From assembly GCA_038144955.1 (NCBI GenBank), contig JAYQOT010000003.1, positions 1-64,000 of the forward strand: DNA of 64,000 bases. Reading direction: 5' to 3'. This stretch comes from Ga0077527 sp038144955 (GTDB lineage: Bacteria > Pseudomonadota > Gammaproteobacteria > Burkholderiales > SG8-41). The notes beneath the pieces are model-generated. The model saw only the letters and a program-made list of their open reading frames with translations. It had not been told where the DNA came from and did no database searches. Below are positions 42,595 through 50,571 of the stretch, one piece after another. The position numbers were made by a program, and so were the translations under genes. The first letter of the stretch is position 1, and each line of letters starts with the position of its first letter.

Positions 42595-43872
42595 ATGGAG
42601 TTACTTTCAACTGAGTTTCTTTCCGCCCTGCTGGCCATTGTCATCATCGACCTTGTTCTGGCCGGCGACAATGCCATCGTCATTGCGCTGGCGGCGCGGA
42701 ACCTGCCTGATAATCTGCGTAAGAAGGCGATCATCTGGGGTACCTTCGGTGCTATTGCAGTGCGTACCGTGATGACGCTGGCCGTGGTCTGGCTGCTGAA
42801 GATTCCCGGATTGTTGCTGGCTGGCGGGGCGTTACTGGTGTGGATTGCCTACAAGCTGCTGGCCGACAACGATGGTTCCCACCACGAGGTCAGTGCCGCC
42901 GGCAATTTCTGGGGCGCCATGAAAACCATCGTGGTTGCAGATGCCGTGATGGGGCTGGACAACGTGCTGGCTGTTGCCGGCGCGGCGCACGGCAGCTTCC
43001 TGCTGGTGGTAATCGGTTTGCTGATCAGCATCCCGATCGTGATCTGGGGCAGCACGCTGATTCTTCATTACGTCGAACGCTTTCCCTCCATCGTTTATAT
43101 CGGTGGCGGCGTGCTGGCGTGGACATCTGCCAAGATGATGGTCAGCGAGCCATTGGTCAAAGATTACCTTGCCGCCAGCGGTTTTCCGGTGGTGTTGATC
43201 TATGCCATCGTCATGCTGGGCGTTCTGGGTGCCGGTTTCTGGGTGAACCATGCCCGTGCCCGTGCCCGAGTGGCGGCGCATCTGGTCGATCTTGCCGCCA
43301 CACCCGAAGTAAATTCCGTTTCAACTCATTCAGCTGTTCCTGCCAACCTGCAAGGAGGTGTCAAAATGGTCAAGATTCTCATTCCGGTAGATGGTGGCGC
43401 AAATGCGCTGAACTCGGTGCGTCATGTGGTCAACCGCTTCCTTGCCAACCCTGCCATGGAAGTGCACCTGCTGCATGTGCGCGAGCCGCTTTCTCAACAC
43501 ATTGCCCGTTTTGTCAGCCGTCGTGACCGTGAGGCATTTCACCGGGCAGAGGCCGAGCGTGCACTGCAACCGGCGCGTGACCTCCTCAATCGCTTCGGGG
43601 TGCCGCACGCTGACCATATCGAGCTTGGGGACAAGGCGACAACGATCCACCGTGTTGCGCAGCGCCTGCGTGTTACCCAGATCGTAATGGGCACAGCACG
43701 CAAGAATTCGCTCACCCGCATGCTTGAAGACTCGGTCACCAACAAGGTGCTTGAACTGGCGCAGGTTCCGGTGGAGGTGGTGGCTGGGCAATCCGTATCG
43801 AAGCTGGAAAAGATCGGCGTACCGGCCGGAGTAGGGGCGGCCATGGCATTACTGATTGTAGCGGTGGATTGA
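42595..43872 (+). CDS. TerC-family membrane protein fused to a UspA universal-stress domain
   Basis: From the ATG at 42595, with GAAGGAGGAAGC upstream, the protein is 425 residues. Residues 1-225 are a TerC/YjbE-type integral membrane domain with about seven helices and the conserved acidic motifs DLVLAGDNAIVIA near 18-30 and DAVMGLDNVLAVAG near 115-128. Members of this family export Mn2+. Residues 258-425 are a UspA domain beginning KILIPVDGG, with the nucleotide-site GTARKNSLTRMLEDSV near 365. A strong internal ribosome site and ATG mark the junction (43352-43368). A Mn2+ riboswitch precedes the gene. Confidence 0.88.
   Translation: MELLSTEFLSALLAIVIIDLVLAGDNAIVIALAARNLPDNLRKKAIIWGTFGAIAVRTVMTLAVVWLLKIPGLLLAGGALLVWIAYKLLADNDGSHHEVSAAGNFWGAMKTIVVADAVMGLDNVLAVAGAAHGSFLLVVIGLLISIPIVIWGSTLILHYVERFPSIVYIGGGVLAWTSAKMMVSEPLVKDYLAASGFPVVLIYAIVMLGVLGAGFWVNHARARARVAAHLVDLAATPEVNSVSTHSAVPANLQGGVKMVKILIPVDGGANALNSVRHVVNRFLANPAMEVHLLHVREPLSQHIARFVSRRDREAFHRAEAERALQPARDLLNRFGVPHADHIELGDKATTIHRVAQRLRVTQIVMGTARKNSLTRMLEDSVTNKVLELAQVPVEVVAGQSVSKLEKIGVPAGVGAAMALLIVAVD
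43352..43368 (+). promoter_or_regulatory. Internal Shine-Dalgarno and ATG at the TerC/UspA junction
   Basis: AAGGAGGTG (43352-43360), a full match to the 16S rRNA 3' end, five bases before an in-frame ATG (43366) that begins the UspA domain. It could permit separate translation of a 168-residue UspA protein, or be a relic of two formerly separate genes. Confidence 0.7.
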
Positions 43873-43884
43873 AAGCGGCTTGAA

Positions 43885-43913
43885 TGCGGATCCCGCAGGC
43901 AGCGGGGTCCGCA
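43885..43913. terminator. Hairpin between converging TerC-UspA and ppa genes
   Basis: TGCGGATCCCGC (43885-43896) and GCGGGGTCCGCA (43902-43913) form a 12-bp stem with one G-U and a 5-nt loop. The flanking U-tracts are weak on both strands. Confidence 0.55.
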
Positions 43914-43929
43914 AAACCGGTTGCAGGTA

Positions 43930-44478
43930 TCAGAATTTAGGCTTGCGTGTAGCCTGCTGGTAACCGGAAACCCCGGCAAGAATTTCCTTCTTGGCTTCGT
44001 CGGGTCCGACCCAGCCCACGACCTTGACCCATTTCCCGGGTTCCAGGTCCTTGTAATGTTCGAAGAAGTGCGCGATTTGCGCCAGAGTGCCTGCGGGCAG
44101 GTCGCCGGGCGTTCGTATGGCGGAATATAGCGGGGTCAGTTTGTCGATGGGTACGGCCAGTATTTTGGTGTCGTCGCCCGCCTCATCTTCCATTTTCAGC
44201 ATTCCCACGGGTCGGCAACGTACCACCACCCCCGTGATCAGAGGTACTGGAGACAGTACCAGTACGTCCACCGGATCTCCGTCTCCCGACAGGGTATGCG
44301 GTACATATCCGTAATTGCAAGGGTAGTGCATGGCGGTCGACATGAAACGGTCGACGAACATCGCGCCGGTGCTTTTTTCCATTTCATACTTGATCGGCTC
44401 GGCATGCATCGGAATCTCGATGATGACGTTGACGTCGTTGGGTACGTCATTGCCTGAGCTGACACGATCCAGATTCAC
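43930..44478 (-). CDS. ppa: Soluble inorganic pyrophosphatase, family I
   Basis: Hydrolyses pyrophosphate to phosphate in the cytosol with Mg2+. The 182-residue protein has VIIEIPMHAEPIKYE near residue 18, the NYGYVPHTL segment near 55, the signature DGDPVDVLV near 66 with the metal-binding Asp residues, and KILAVP near 105. The length is slightly above E. coli's 176. It coexists with a membrane pyrophosphatase (48216-50285), so pyrophosphate can either be hydrolysed freely or used to pump protons. Confidence 0.96.
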   Translation of the reverse strand: MNLDRVSSGNDVPNDVNVIIEIPMHAEPIKYEMEKSTGAMFVDRFMSTAMHYPCNYGYVPHTLSGDGDPVDVLVLSPVPLITGVVVRCRPVGMLKMEDEAGDDTKILAVPIDKLTPLYSAIRTPGDLPAGTLAQIAHFFEHYKDLEPGKWVKVVGWVGPDEAKKEILAGVSGYQQATRKPKF

Positions 44479-44578
44479 TTTGCGGAACCCCTTCAGTCAC
44501 AAAGCGCCATTATAGCGTTGCAGGCTCTGCGGCTCTTTCCCCGTGCTAGGATCATGCTTCGAATATTCCGGAGCAATC

Positions 44579-45169
44579 ATGAAACTCTACATTACCCCTA
44601 CGTCCGGCAATGCCTGGAAAGTGCGCCTGCTGCTGTCAATGCTGAAGCTGCCTTACGAAACCGTTGTGCTGGACACCAAGAAAAAGGAACACAAGTCGGC
44701 TGATTTCCTCAAGCTCAATCCCCGCGGCCAGGTTCCGGTGCTGGTGGATGGTGACAGGGTGTTCTGGGATTCCACGGCCTGCTTGGTCTACCTGGCGCGC
44801 AAGCACGGCGGTGAACAGTGGTTGCCGACAGACGCTGCCGGAATGGCGGAGGTCCAGCAATGGCTAGCCCTGTCCAACAACGAGATGCATTACGGCCTGC
44901 AATGGGCCAGGGGCATCAAGACCGGCATTCGTGACATTGGCAGTTACGACGAATATGCCGCTTATGGCCGCAGCGGTCTTGCAGTGCTTGAGGGCCGGCT
45001 GAAATCGAATGACTGGCTGGCTTGCGGGCGGCCGACCATTGCCGATCTCGCGTGCTACTGCTACACGTCTGTCTCTCCCGAGGGGGGCTTCGATCTGGTG
45101 GCGCATCCTTCCGTCGCGGCGTGGGTGAAGCGCGTGGAAGCGTTGCCCGGCTGGATCAAGCGGGTCTGA
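44579..45169 (+). CDS. Glutathione S-transferase family protein
   Basis: A 196-residue cytosolic GST-fold protein from the ATG at 44579, which has CCGGAG upstream. The thioredoxin-like N-terminal domain begins KLYITPTSGNAWKVRLLLSML, with a Ser/Asn pair as candidate glutathione activator; GQVPVL near residue 54 holds the cis-proline, and DSTACLVYLARK near 66 binds the glutathione gamma-glutamyl group. The helical C-terminal domain has the RPTIADLACYCY N-capping box near 150. The substrate is unknown. A FIST gene follows after 13 bp and may be co-transcribed. Confidence 0.88.
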   Translation: MKLYITPTSGNAWKVRLLLSMLKLPYETVVLDTKKKEHKSADFLKLNPRGQVPVLVDGDRVFWDSTACLVYLARKHGGEQWLPTDAAGMAEVQQWLALSNNEMHYGLQWARGIKTGIRDIGSYDEYAAYGRSGLAVLEGRLKSNDWLACGRPTIADLACYCYTSVSPEGGFDLVAHPSVAAWVKRVEALPGWIKRV

Positions 45170-45182
45170 AGGGACTGCGGTC

Positions 45183-46289
45183 GTGGCCAACCTGTTCCGC
45201 AGCGGGCATGCCGGCGCCCCGGACTGGCGTGCTGCTGCCCAGACCTGCCTGGAGCAGCTTGGAGCCGGTCCGGGAAACCTCGGTTTCCTTTATGTCACGG
45301 ACCATTTTTCCGGCGATCTGGCTGAAATACATGCCTACTTTGCGGAGCATACCGGGGTCCCGCACTGGACTGGCACCACGGGAATCGGCATCTGCGCCGG
45401 CGGCCGGGAGTACATGGATGAGCCGGCGATAGCGGTAATGATCGGAGATTTCCCGAAGGACTCGTTCAGCATGTTTGGTGGACTGAACGGCTCCGCACTG
45501 CAGGAGGCCGATCTGCAATGCGGTGGGGCGCCTGCCAGCATAGCGATAGTGCACGGCACCCCGCTGGGCGGCGATATCGCACAGCAGATACGCGGACTGG
45601 CAAAGCGGACCGAGAGCGGTTTTCTGGTCGGAGGGCTGGCCAGTTCGCGAGGCGAGAACCTGGTTCTGGCCGATGGCGTTTACAGTAATGGCTTTGCCGG
45701 CGTCGCATTTTCTGATGCGGTTGCAGTAGCGACCCGGCTGACTCAGGGGTGCAGTCCGATCGGTGCGGTCAGGGAAGTCACGGGAGCACAGAACAACATT
45801 GTCCTGACTCTGGACGGACTGCCCGCTCTCGAGGCCTTGCGCGCCGATGTCGGCATTACCGCCAACGAGGACCTGGCGCAACTGGGCGGTCAGATATTCG
45901 TCGGGCTGTCGGTTTCCGGAAGCGATACCGGTGATTATCTGGTACGCAACCTGATCGGCATTGATCCCGGCAACAAGCTGATTGCCGTAGGGGATATCGT
46001 GCGCAAAGGGCAGCGACTGCATTTTTGCAAGCGTGATTCGAAAACGGCACGTGCCGACATGACGAGGATGCTCGACAGCATCCGCGAGGGACTGTACACC
46101 CCTCCGCGCGGCGCACTTTATTATTCCTGTCTTGGCCGTACGGGTGCGCTGTTCGGCGGCGAATCCGCGGAACTGAGGATGATCCGTGAATCTCTGGGGG
46201 ACGTACCGCTTGCCGGCTTTTTCGGCAACGGGGAAATCTCGCATAACAGGCTCTACGGCTATACTGGGGTCCTGACCCTTTTCATCTGA
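45183..46289 (+). CDS. FIST-domain sensory protein (FIST_N plus FIST_C)
   Basis: FIST domains are predicted to bind small ligands such as amino acids and usually sit in signalling proteins. The 368-residue protein consists of FIST_N (about 30-215, with TGTTGIGICAGG near 63 and GFLVGGLASSRGEN near 148) and FIST_C (about 215-350, ending GFFGNGEISHNRLYGYTGVLTLF). No kinase, GGDEF or methyl-accepting domain is attached or adjacent, so its output is unknown. The start is a GTG at 45183, since no ATG is available. It lies between a GST gene and a DUF599 gene on the same strand. Confidence 0.85.
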   Translation: MANLFRSGHAGAPDWRAAAQTCLEQLGAGPGNLGFLYVTDHFSGDLAEIHAYFAEHTGVPHWTGTTGIGICAGGREYMDEPAIAVMIGDFPKDSFSMFGGLNGSALQEADLQCGGAPASIAIVHGTPLGGDIAQQIRGLAKRTESGFLVGGLASSRGENLVLADGVYSNGFAGVAFSDAVAVATRLTQGCSPIGAVREVTGAQNNIVLTLDGLPALEALRADVGITANEDLAQLGGQIFVGLSVSGSDTGDYLVRNLIGIDPGNKLIAVGDIVRKGQRLHFCKRDSKTARADMTRMLDSIREGLYTPPRGALYYSCLGRTGALFGGESAELRMIRESLGDVPLAGFFGNGEISHNRLYGYTGVLTLFI

Positions 46290-46320
46290 TTGTCGCGGGC
46301 CGCTGCCCGTCGGAGTTGCG

Positions 46321-47046
46321 ATGACCGCTGATCGACTTTTTGCTGAGCTCAGCCTGACCTGGCTCGACGTGAGCGCTTTCCTGTTTTTCCTGCTTGCCTG
46401 GGCGGTTTATGCCCTGTTCGCTGAATGGCATTCCAGTTCCGTTCCCTCGTTGCACAGCACGATGGACGGATACCGGCGGGAATGGATGCTGCGCATGATC
46501 GAACGCGATAACCGCATGGTCGATGTCAACATCATGCGCAATCTGACGCGCAGCTCGCAGTTTTTTGCTTCGACGACCATGCTGGTACTGGGTGCGCTGA
46601 TTGCGCTGCTGGGCTACGTGCAGCAGGCCATGGATGTGGTATCGGGGCTGCCATTCACCGTCAAGGCTTCGCAGCGGCTGCTGGAAATCAAGATGATCCT
46701 GATGGTCCTGATTTTCGTCTACGCCTTTTTCAAGTTCTCCTGGGCGATCCGCCAGCTCGGAAACTGTTCGACGCTGGTGGGTGCTGCGCCCAAGGCTCCC
46801 AAGGAAAATCCGGAGCAGTACGCCGTGCACATCGATCGCATCGCGCTGATTACTTCCTATGCCAGCACCAATTTCAATGCCGGGTTACGGGCCTATTATT
46901 TCGCTCTGGCGGCGATGACGTGGTTTCTCCACCCTTACCTGATGCTGATTGCCACGGCCTGGGTGGTTTATATCCTGTATCACCGGGAATTTGCGTCGAA
47001 GACGCTAAAGGCGCTGCTGACCGGAGATGCTGCGCCGCCGACCTGA
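46321..47046 (+). CDS. DUF599 integral membrane protein
   Basis: A 241-residue inner-membrane protein of unknown function. Hydrophobic helices lie at about 15-35, 80-105, 130-150 and 185-220. The conserved DUF599 core covers most of the length, including the GYRREWMLRMIERDNRMVDVNIMRNL region near residue 50 and the FAASTTM-like start of the second helix. It follows the FIST gene by 31 bp on the same strand, so the two may form a signalling-membrane pair, but nothing proves that. Confidence 0.78.
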   Translation: MTADRLFAELSLTWLDVSAFLFFLLAWAVYALFAEWHSSSVPSLHSTMDGYRREWMLRMIERDNRMVDVNIMRNLTRSSQFFASTTMLVLGALIALLGYVQQAMDVVSGLPFTVKASQRLLEIKMILMVLIFVYAFFKFSWAIRQLGNCSTLVGAAPKAPKENPEQYAVHIDRIALITSYASTNFNAGLRAYYFALAAMTWFLHPYLMLIATAWVVYILYHREFASKTLKALLTGDAAPPT

Positions 47047-47162
47047 AACCGCATTGTTTCAAGGAATGCGGGAAGGCCTGCAAGTGTTACTGTTTTCACC
47101 GGCCGCGGCTTGCGGTCCGGATTGTTGGGAACTGAGGCGACACAAAACCAGGGAGGGCAGAC

Positions 47163-48152
47163 ATGTCACAACAGAGATCATTGTTCCTGCGCTTTATAGC
47201 AATCGTGCCGGTCTTGATGGCCTTCATCGGCATGGGGACGGCAGCCGCGCAAGCGTGGAGCCCGGAAAAAGCGGTAGAAATAGCGGTATCGTCCGCGCCG
47301 GGAGGCAGCAATGACCGCATTGCGCGTACCCTGCAGCGGATCATCCAGGAACAGAAGCTGGTGCCGGTTCCGGTGTCGGTGCTGAACAAGCCGGGCGGGA
47401 ACCAGACCATTTCCCGTGTTTATATCAACCAGAGTCCGGGCGACGGGCATTACATGGACATCGGCAATCCGACGCTGATTGCCAACACCATCGCCGGGCG
47501 TCAGCAGTACACCGATTTCACGCCTATCGCACTGCTGGTCAACGAGTTTTCCGCTTTTTCGGTACGCGCGGACTCGCCGTACCGGAACGCGAAAGACCTC
47601 GTCGAGCAGCTGAAAAAGGATCCGGACTCGATTGCCATTGGTGTCAGCAACCGGGGCGGCACCAACCATCTGGCGATTTCCCTGCTGGCCAAAGCGGGGG
47701 GTATCGATCCGCGTAAACTGAAAGTGGTCGTGTTCAAGACCAATGCCGAGGGCATCACCGCGTTGCTCGGCGGGCATATCCAGCTCGTTTCCTCGGCCGT
47801 AGGCACCGCGGTTGGCAGGGTACGGGACGGCAAAACCCGCATCCTGTCGGTCAGTTCCCCGGAGCGTCTGGGCGGCGACCTCGCCCAGGTGCCGACGTTG
47901 CGCGAGCAGGGGTATGACGTGTCTCTGTCCAACTGGCGCGCGATCATCGGTCCCAAGGGACTGAGCGCGGCGCAGGTGACCTACTGGGAAAACGTTCTGG
48001 AAAAAGTGATTGCCACTGAAGAGTGGAAAAGCGGCCTTGCAAAAAATTTCCTTGACGGCCATTTCCTGCGCGGCAAGGAATTCGGCGAATACATGAAAAA
48101 GGAATACGGCCTGACCAAGACCATCATGACCGAGCTCGGACTGGTCAAATAG
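47163..48152 (+). CDS. Tripartite tricarboxylate transporter receptor (TctC/Bug family)
   Basis: A periplasmic solute-binding protein. The 329-residue protein has a signal peptide (hydrophobic stretch about 10-29, cleavage after AAAQA) and the Bug-family fold: the phosphate-like SSAPGGSNDRIARTLQR loop near 43, VLNKPGGNQTISR near 74, and the HLAISLLAKAGG segment near 166. No TctA/TctB membrane genes are adjacent, the usual situation for orphan Bug receptors in betaproteobacteria. The ligand (often a carboxylate) is unknown. Confidence 0.88.
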   Translation: MSQQRSLFLRFIAIVPVLMAFIGMGTAAAQAWSPEKAVEIAVSSAPGGSNDRIARTLQRIIQEQKLVPVPVSVLNKPGGNQTISRVYINQSPGDGHYMDIGNPTLIANTIAGRQQYTDFTPIALLVNEFSAFSVRADSPYRNAKDLVEQLKKDPDSIAIGVSNRGGTNHLAISLLAKAGGIDPRKLKVVVFKTNAEGITALLGGHIQLVSSAVGTAVGRVRDGKTRILSVSSPERLGGDLAQVPTLREQGYDVSLSNWRAIIGPKGLSAAQVTYWENVLEKVIATEEWKSGLAKNFLDGHFLRGKEFGEYMKKEYGLTKTIMTELGLVK

Positions 48153-48168
48153 GTATTGTTTCGGAATA

Positions 48169-48198
48169 AAAAACGGCCGGGATTTCCCGGCCGTTTTT
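48169..48198. terminator. Bidirectional terminator between tctC-like and hppA genes
   Basis: AAAAACGGCCGGG (48169-48181) and CCCGGCCGTTTTT (48186-48198), a 13-bp stem with a 4-nt loop. The A/T tracts serve both converging genes. Confidence 0.92.
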
Positions 48199-48215
48199 GT
48201 TGATGCCCGTCAGGC

Positions 48216-50285
48216 TTACAGCAGCGGAACGATCAGCAAGGCGACGATGTTGATGATCTTGATCAGGGGGTTGATCGCCGGGCCTGCGGTGTCCTTGTAG
48301 GGATCGCCGACGGTGTCACCCGTGACCGCTGCCTTGTGGGCCTCGGAGCCTTTGCCGCCATGGTTGCCGTCCTCGATGTATTTCTTGGCGTTGTCCCAGG
48401 CGCCGCCGCCGGTACACATCGAAATCGCGACGAAGAGGCCGGTGACGATGGTGCCCATCAGCATGCCGCCCAGAGCCTGAACACCGGCGTCCTTGCCCAT
48501 CAGCATGCCGACGATCAGCGCCACCGCGACCGGAGCCAGCACCGGCAGCAGCGAGGGCACAATCATTTCCTTGATCGCGGCACGGGTGAGCATGTCGACA
48601 GCGCGGGAGTAGTCCGGCTTGGCGGTGCCTTCCATGATGCCGGCGATTTCCTTGAACTGGCGGCGCACTTCGACGACCACCGAGCCGGCGGCGCGGCCAA
48701 CCGCTTCCATCGCCATTGCGCCGAACAGGTAGGGGATCAGTCCGCCTGCAAACAGACCGATGATGACTGCCGGGTTTGACAGGTCGAACGTGAGGTGACG
48801 GCCGGTTTCCTCGATCTTGTGGGTGTAGTCCGCGAACAGCACCAGTGCGGCGAGGCCAGCCGAGCCGATGGCGTAACCCTTGGTCACCGCCTTGGTGGTG
48901 TTGCCCACCGCGTCCAGCGGATCGGTCACGTCGCGCACTGCTTTGGGCAGTTCCGACATCTCGGCGATGCCGCCGGCGTTGTCGGTAATCGGACCGTAGG
49001 CGTCAAGGGCGACGATGATGCCGGCCATCGACAGCATCGAGGTCGCTGCAATGGCGATGCCGTAGAGGCCGCCCAGGGTGTATGAAACGTAGATCGCGAC
49101 GCAGACTGCCAGCACAGGCCAGGCGGTGGAACGCATCGATACGCCGAGGCCGGCGATGATGTTGGTGCCGTGGCCGGTGGTCGAGGCGGAGGCGACGTGG
49201 CGCACCGGGGAATACTCGGTGCCGGTGTAGTACTCGGTGATCCACACCAGGAACGCGGTCAGCGCGAGGCCGACAACCGAAGCGCCGTAGAGTTTTGCGA
49301 CAGTAAGATTCGGATAATGCTCGGCAATGTTGCCCAGCATCCAGTTGGTGATCGGATAGAACGCGATCAGTGCCAGCACGCCGGCGACGATCAGGCCTTT
49401 GTACAGTGCCCACATGATGTTCTTGCCGTCAGTTGCCTTGACGAAGAAGGCGCCGATGATCGAGGCGATGATGGCGAAACCGCCGAGCACCAGCGGATAG
49501 ATCACCGCGCCCTGGACCACTTCAGGTTTGGGCAGCAGCAGCGCGCCCAGCACCATGGTGGCGATGATGGTCACCGCGTAGGTTTCGAACAGGTCGGCCG
49601 CCATGCCGGCGCAGTCGCCCACGTTGTCACCGACGTTGTCGGCAATCACCGCCGGGTTGCGCGGGTCATCTTCAGGGATGCCGGCTTCAACCTTGCCGAC
49701 GAGGTCGGCGCCGACGTCAGCACCTTTGGTAAAAATGCCGCCGCCGAGACGTGCGAAGATCGAAATCAGCGAGGAACCGAAAGCCAAACCGATCAGCGGC
49801 TTGACGATTTCGCTCATTTTGGCGCCCGCGCCGGCACTGCCGAGCAGGAACCAGAAGAAGCCGACCGTGCCGAGCAGACCGAGACCGACGACCAGCATGC
49901 CGGTGATCGCGCCGCCGCGGAACGCGATGTTCAGCGCCGGATTGATGCCGTTCTTGGCGGCTTCGGAAGTGCGCACATTGGCGCGTACCGAAACGTTCAT
50001 GCCGATATATCCGGCAGCGCCTGAAAGGATGGCGCCGATGGCGAAAGCGATTGCCGTGGTGCCGCCAAGCGCAATCGCGATCAGCACGAACAGCACGGCG
50101 CCAACGATGGCGATCGTGGTGTACTGGCGATTGAGATAGGCCTTGGCGCCGGCCTGGATGGCAGCGGCAATTTCGCGCATGCGGTCATTGCCGGAGGGCT
50201 GGGCGACGATCCACTGGATCGACAATCCGCCGTAGACCAGGGCGGCAATGGCGCAGACCAGCGCAAAAATCAAACCATTCGTCAT
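48216..50285 (-). CDS. hppA: Membrane H+-translocating pyrophosphatase, K+-independent type
   Basis: Couples hydrolysis of pyrophosphate to proton pumping across the cytoplasmic membrane. The 689-residue protein has about 16 helices and the catalytic loop motif DVGADLVGKVEAGIPEDDPRNP near residue 190, the DNVGDNVGDCAGMAADLFE segment, and a late GDTVGDPYKDTAGPAINPLIK. The residue that decides K+ need is Lys in GNTTKAVTKGYAI, the form found in K+-independent pumps (Ala in K+-dependent ones). It lies downstream of the phosphofructokinase gene, a pairing also known in methanotrophs. Confidence 0.96.
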   Translation of the reverse strand: MTNGLIFALVCAIAALVYGGLSIQWIVAQPSGNDRMREIAAAIQAGAKAYLNRQYTTIAIVGAVLFVLIAIALGGTTAIAFAIGAILSGAAGYIGMNVSVRANVRTSEAAKNGINPALNIAFRGGAITGMLVVGLGLLGTVGFFWFLLGSAGAGAKMSEIVKPLIGLAFGSSLISIFARLGGGIFTKGADVGADLVGKVEAGIPEDDPRNPAVIADNVGDNVGDCAGMAADLFETYAVTIIATMVLGALLLPKPEVVQGAVIYPLVLGGFAIIASIIGAFFVKATDGKNIMWALYKGLIVAGVLALIAFYPITNWMLGNIAEHYPNLTVAKLYGASVVGLALTAFLVWITEYYTGTEYSPVRHVASASTTGHGTNIIAGLGVSMRSTAWPVLAVCVAIYVSYTLGGLYGIAIAATSMLSMAGIIVALDAYGPITDNAGGIAEMSELPKAVRDVTDPLDAVGNTTKAVTKGYAIGSAGLAALVLFADYTHKIEETGRHLTFDLSNPAVIIGLFAGGLIPYLFGAMAMEAVGRAAGSVVVEVRRQFKEIAGIMEGTAKPDYSRAVDMLTRAAIKEMIVPSLLPVLAPVAVALIVGMLMGKDAGVQALGGMLMGTIVTGLFVAISMCTGGGAWDNAKKYIEDGNHGGKGSEAHKAAVTGDTVGDPYKDTAGPAINPLIKIINIVALLIVPLL

Positions 50286-50571
50286 GTTGATGCTCCTAAC
50301 CTATTGTTTTAATTCATTAATTTTAATGCAGCCAGTGGCTGGGCCGCGCTAGGGTGCCTTGATTTGGTGCAAAGCGCAAGACCCTGGGCGAAATACTTGC
50401 CTGACTTTTGATCTTGGTTAAAGTTGCCCGAGCCCGGATCGGGGTTTGGGTCCGGTTTGAATCGCTGCCGTTAAAGTCGCTGGCTGTCCCAGTCCGGAGT
50501 CAGGCGGATTATATAAAACCCGCAGCTGTCCATGTCCGGATCAGGTGGCTGCGATGAAAACGAAATGACGG

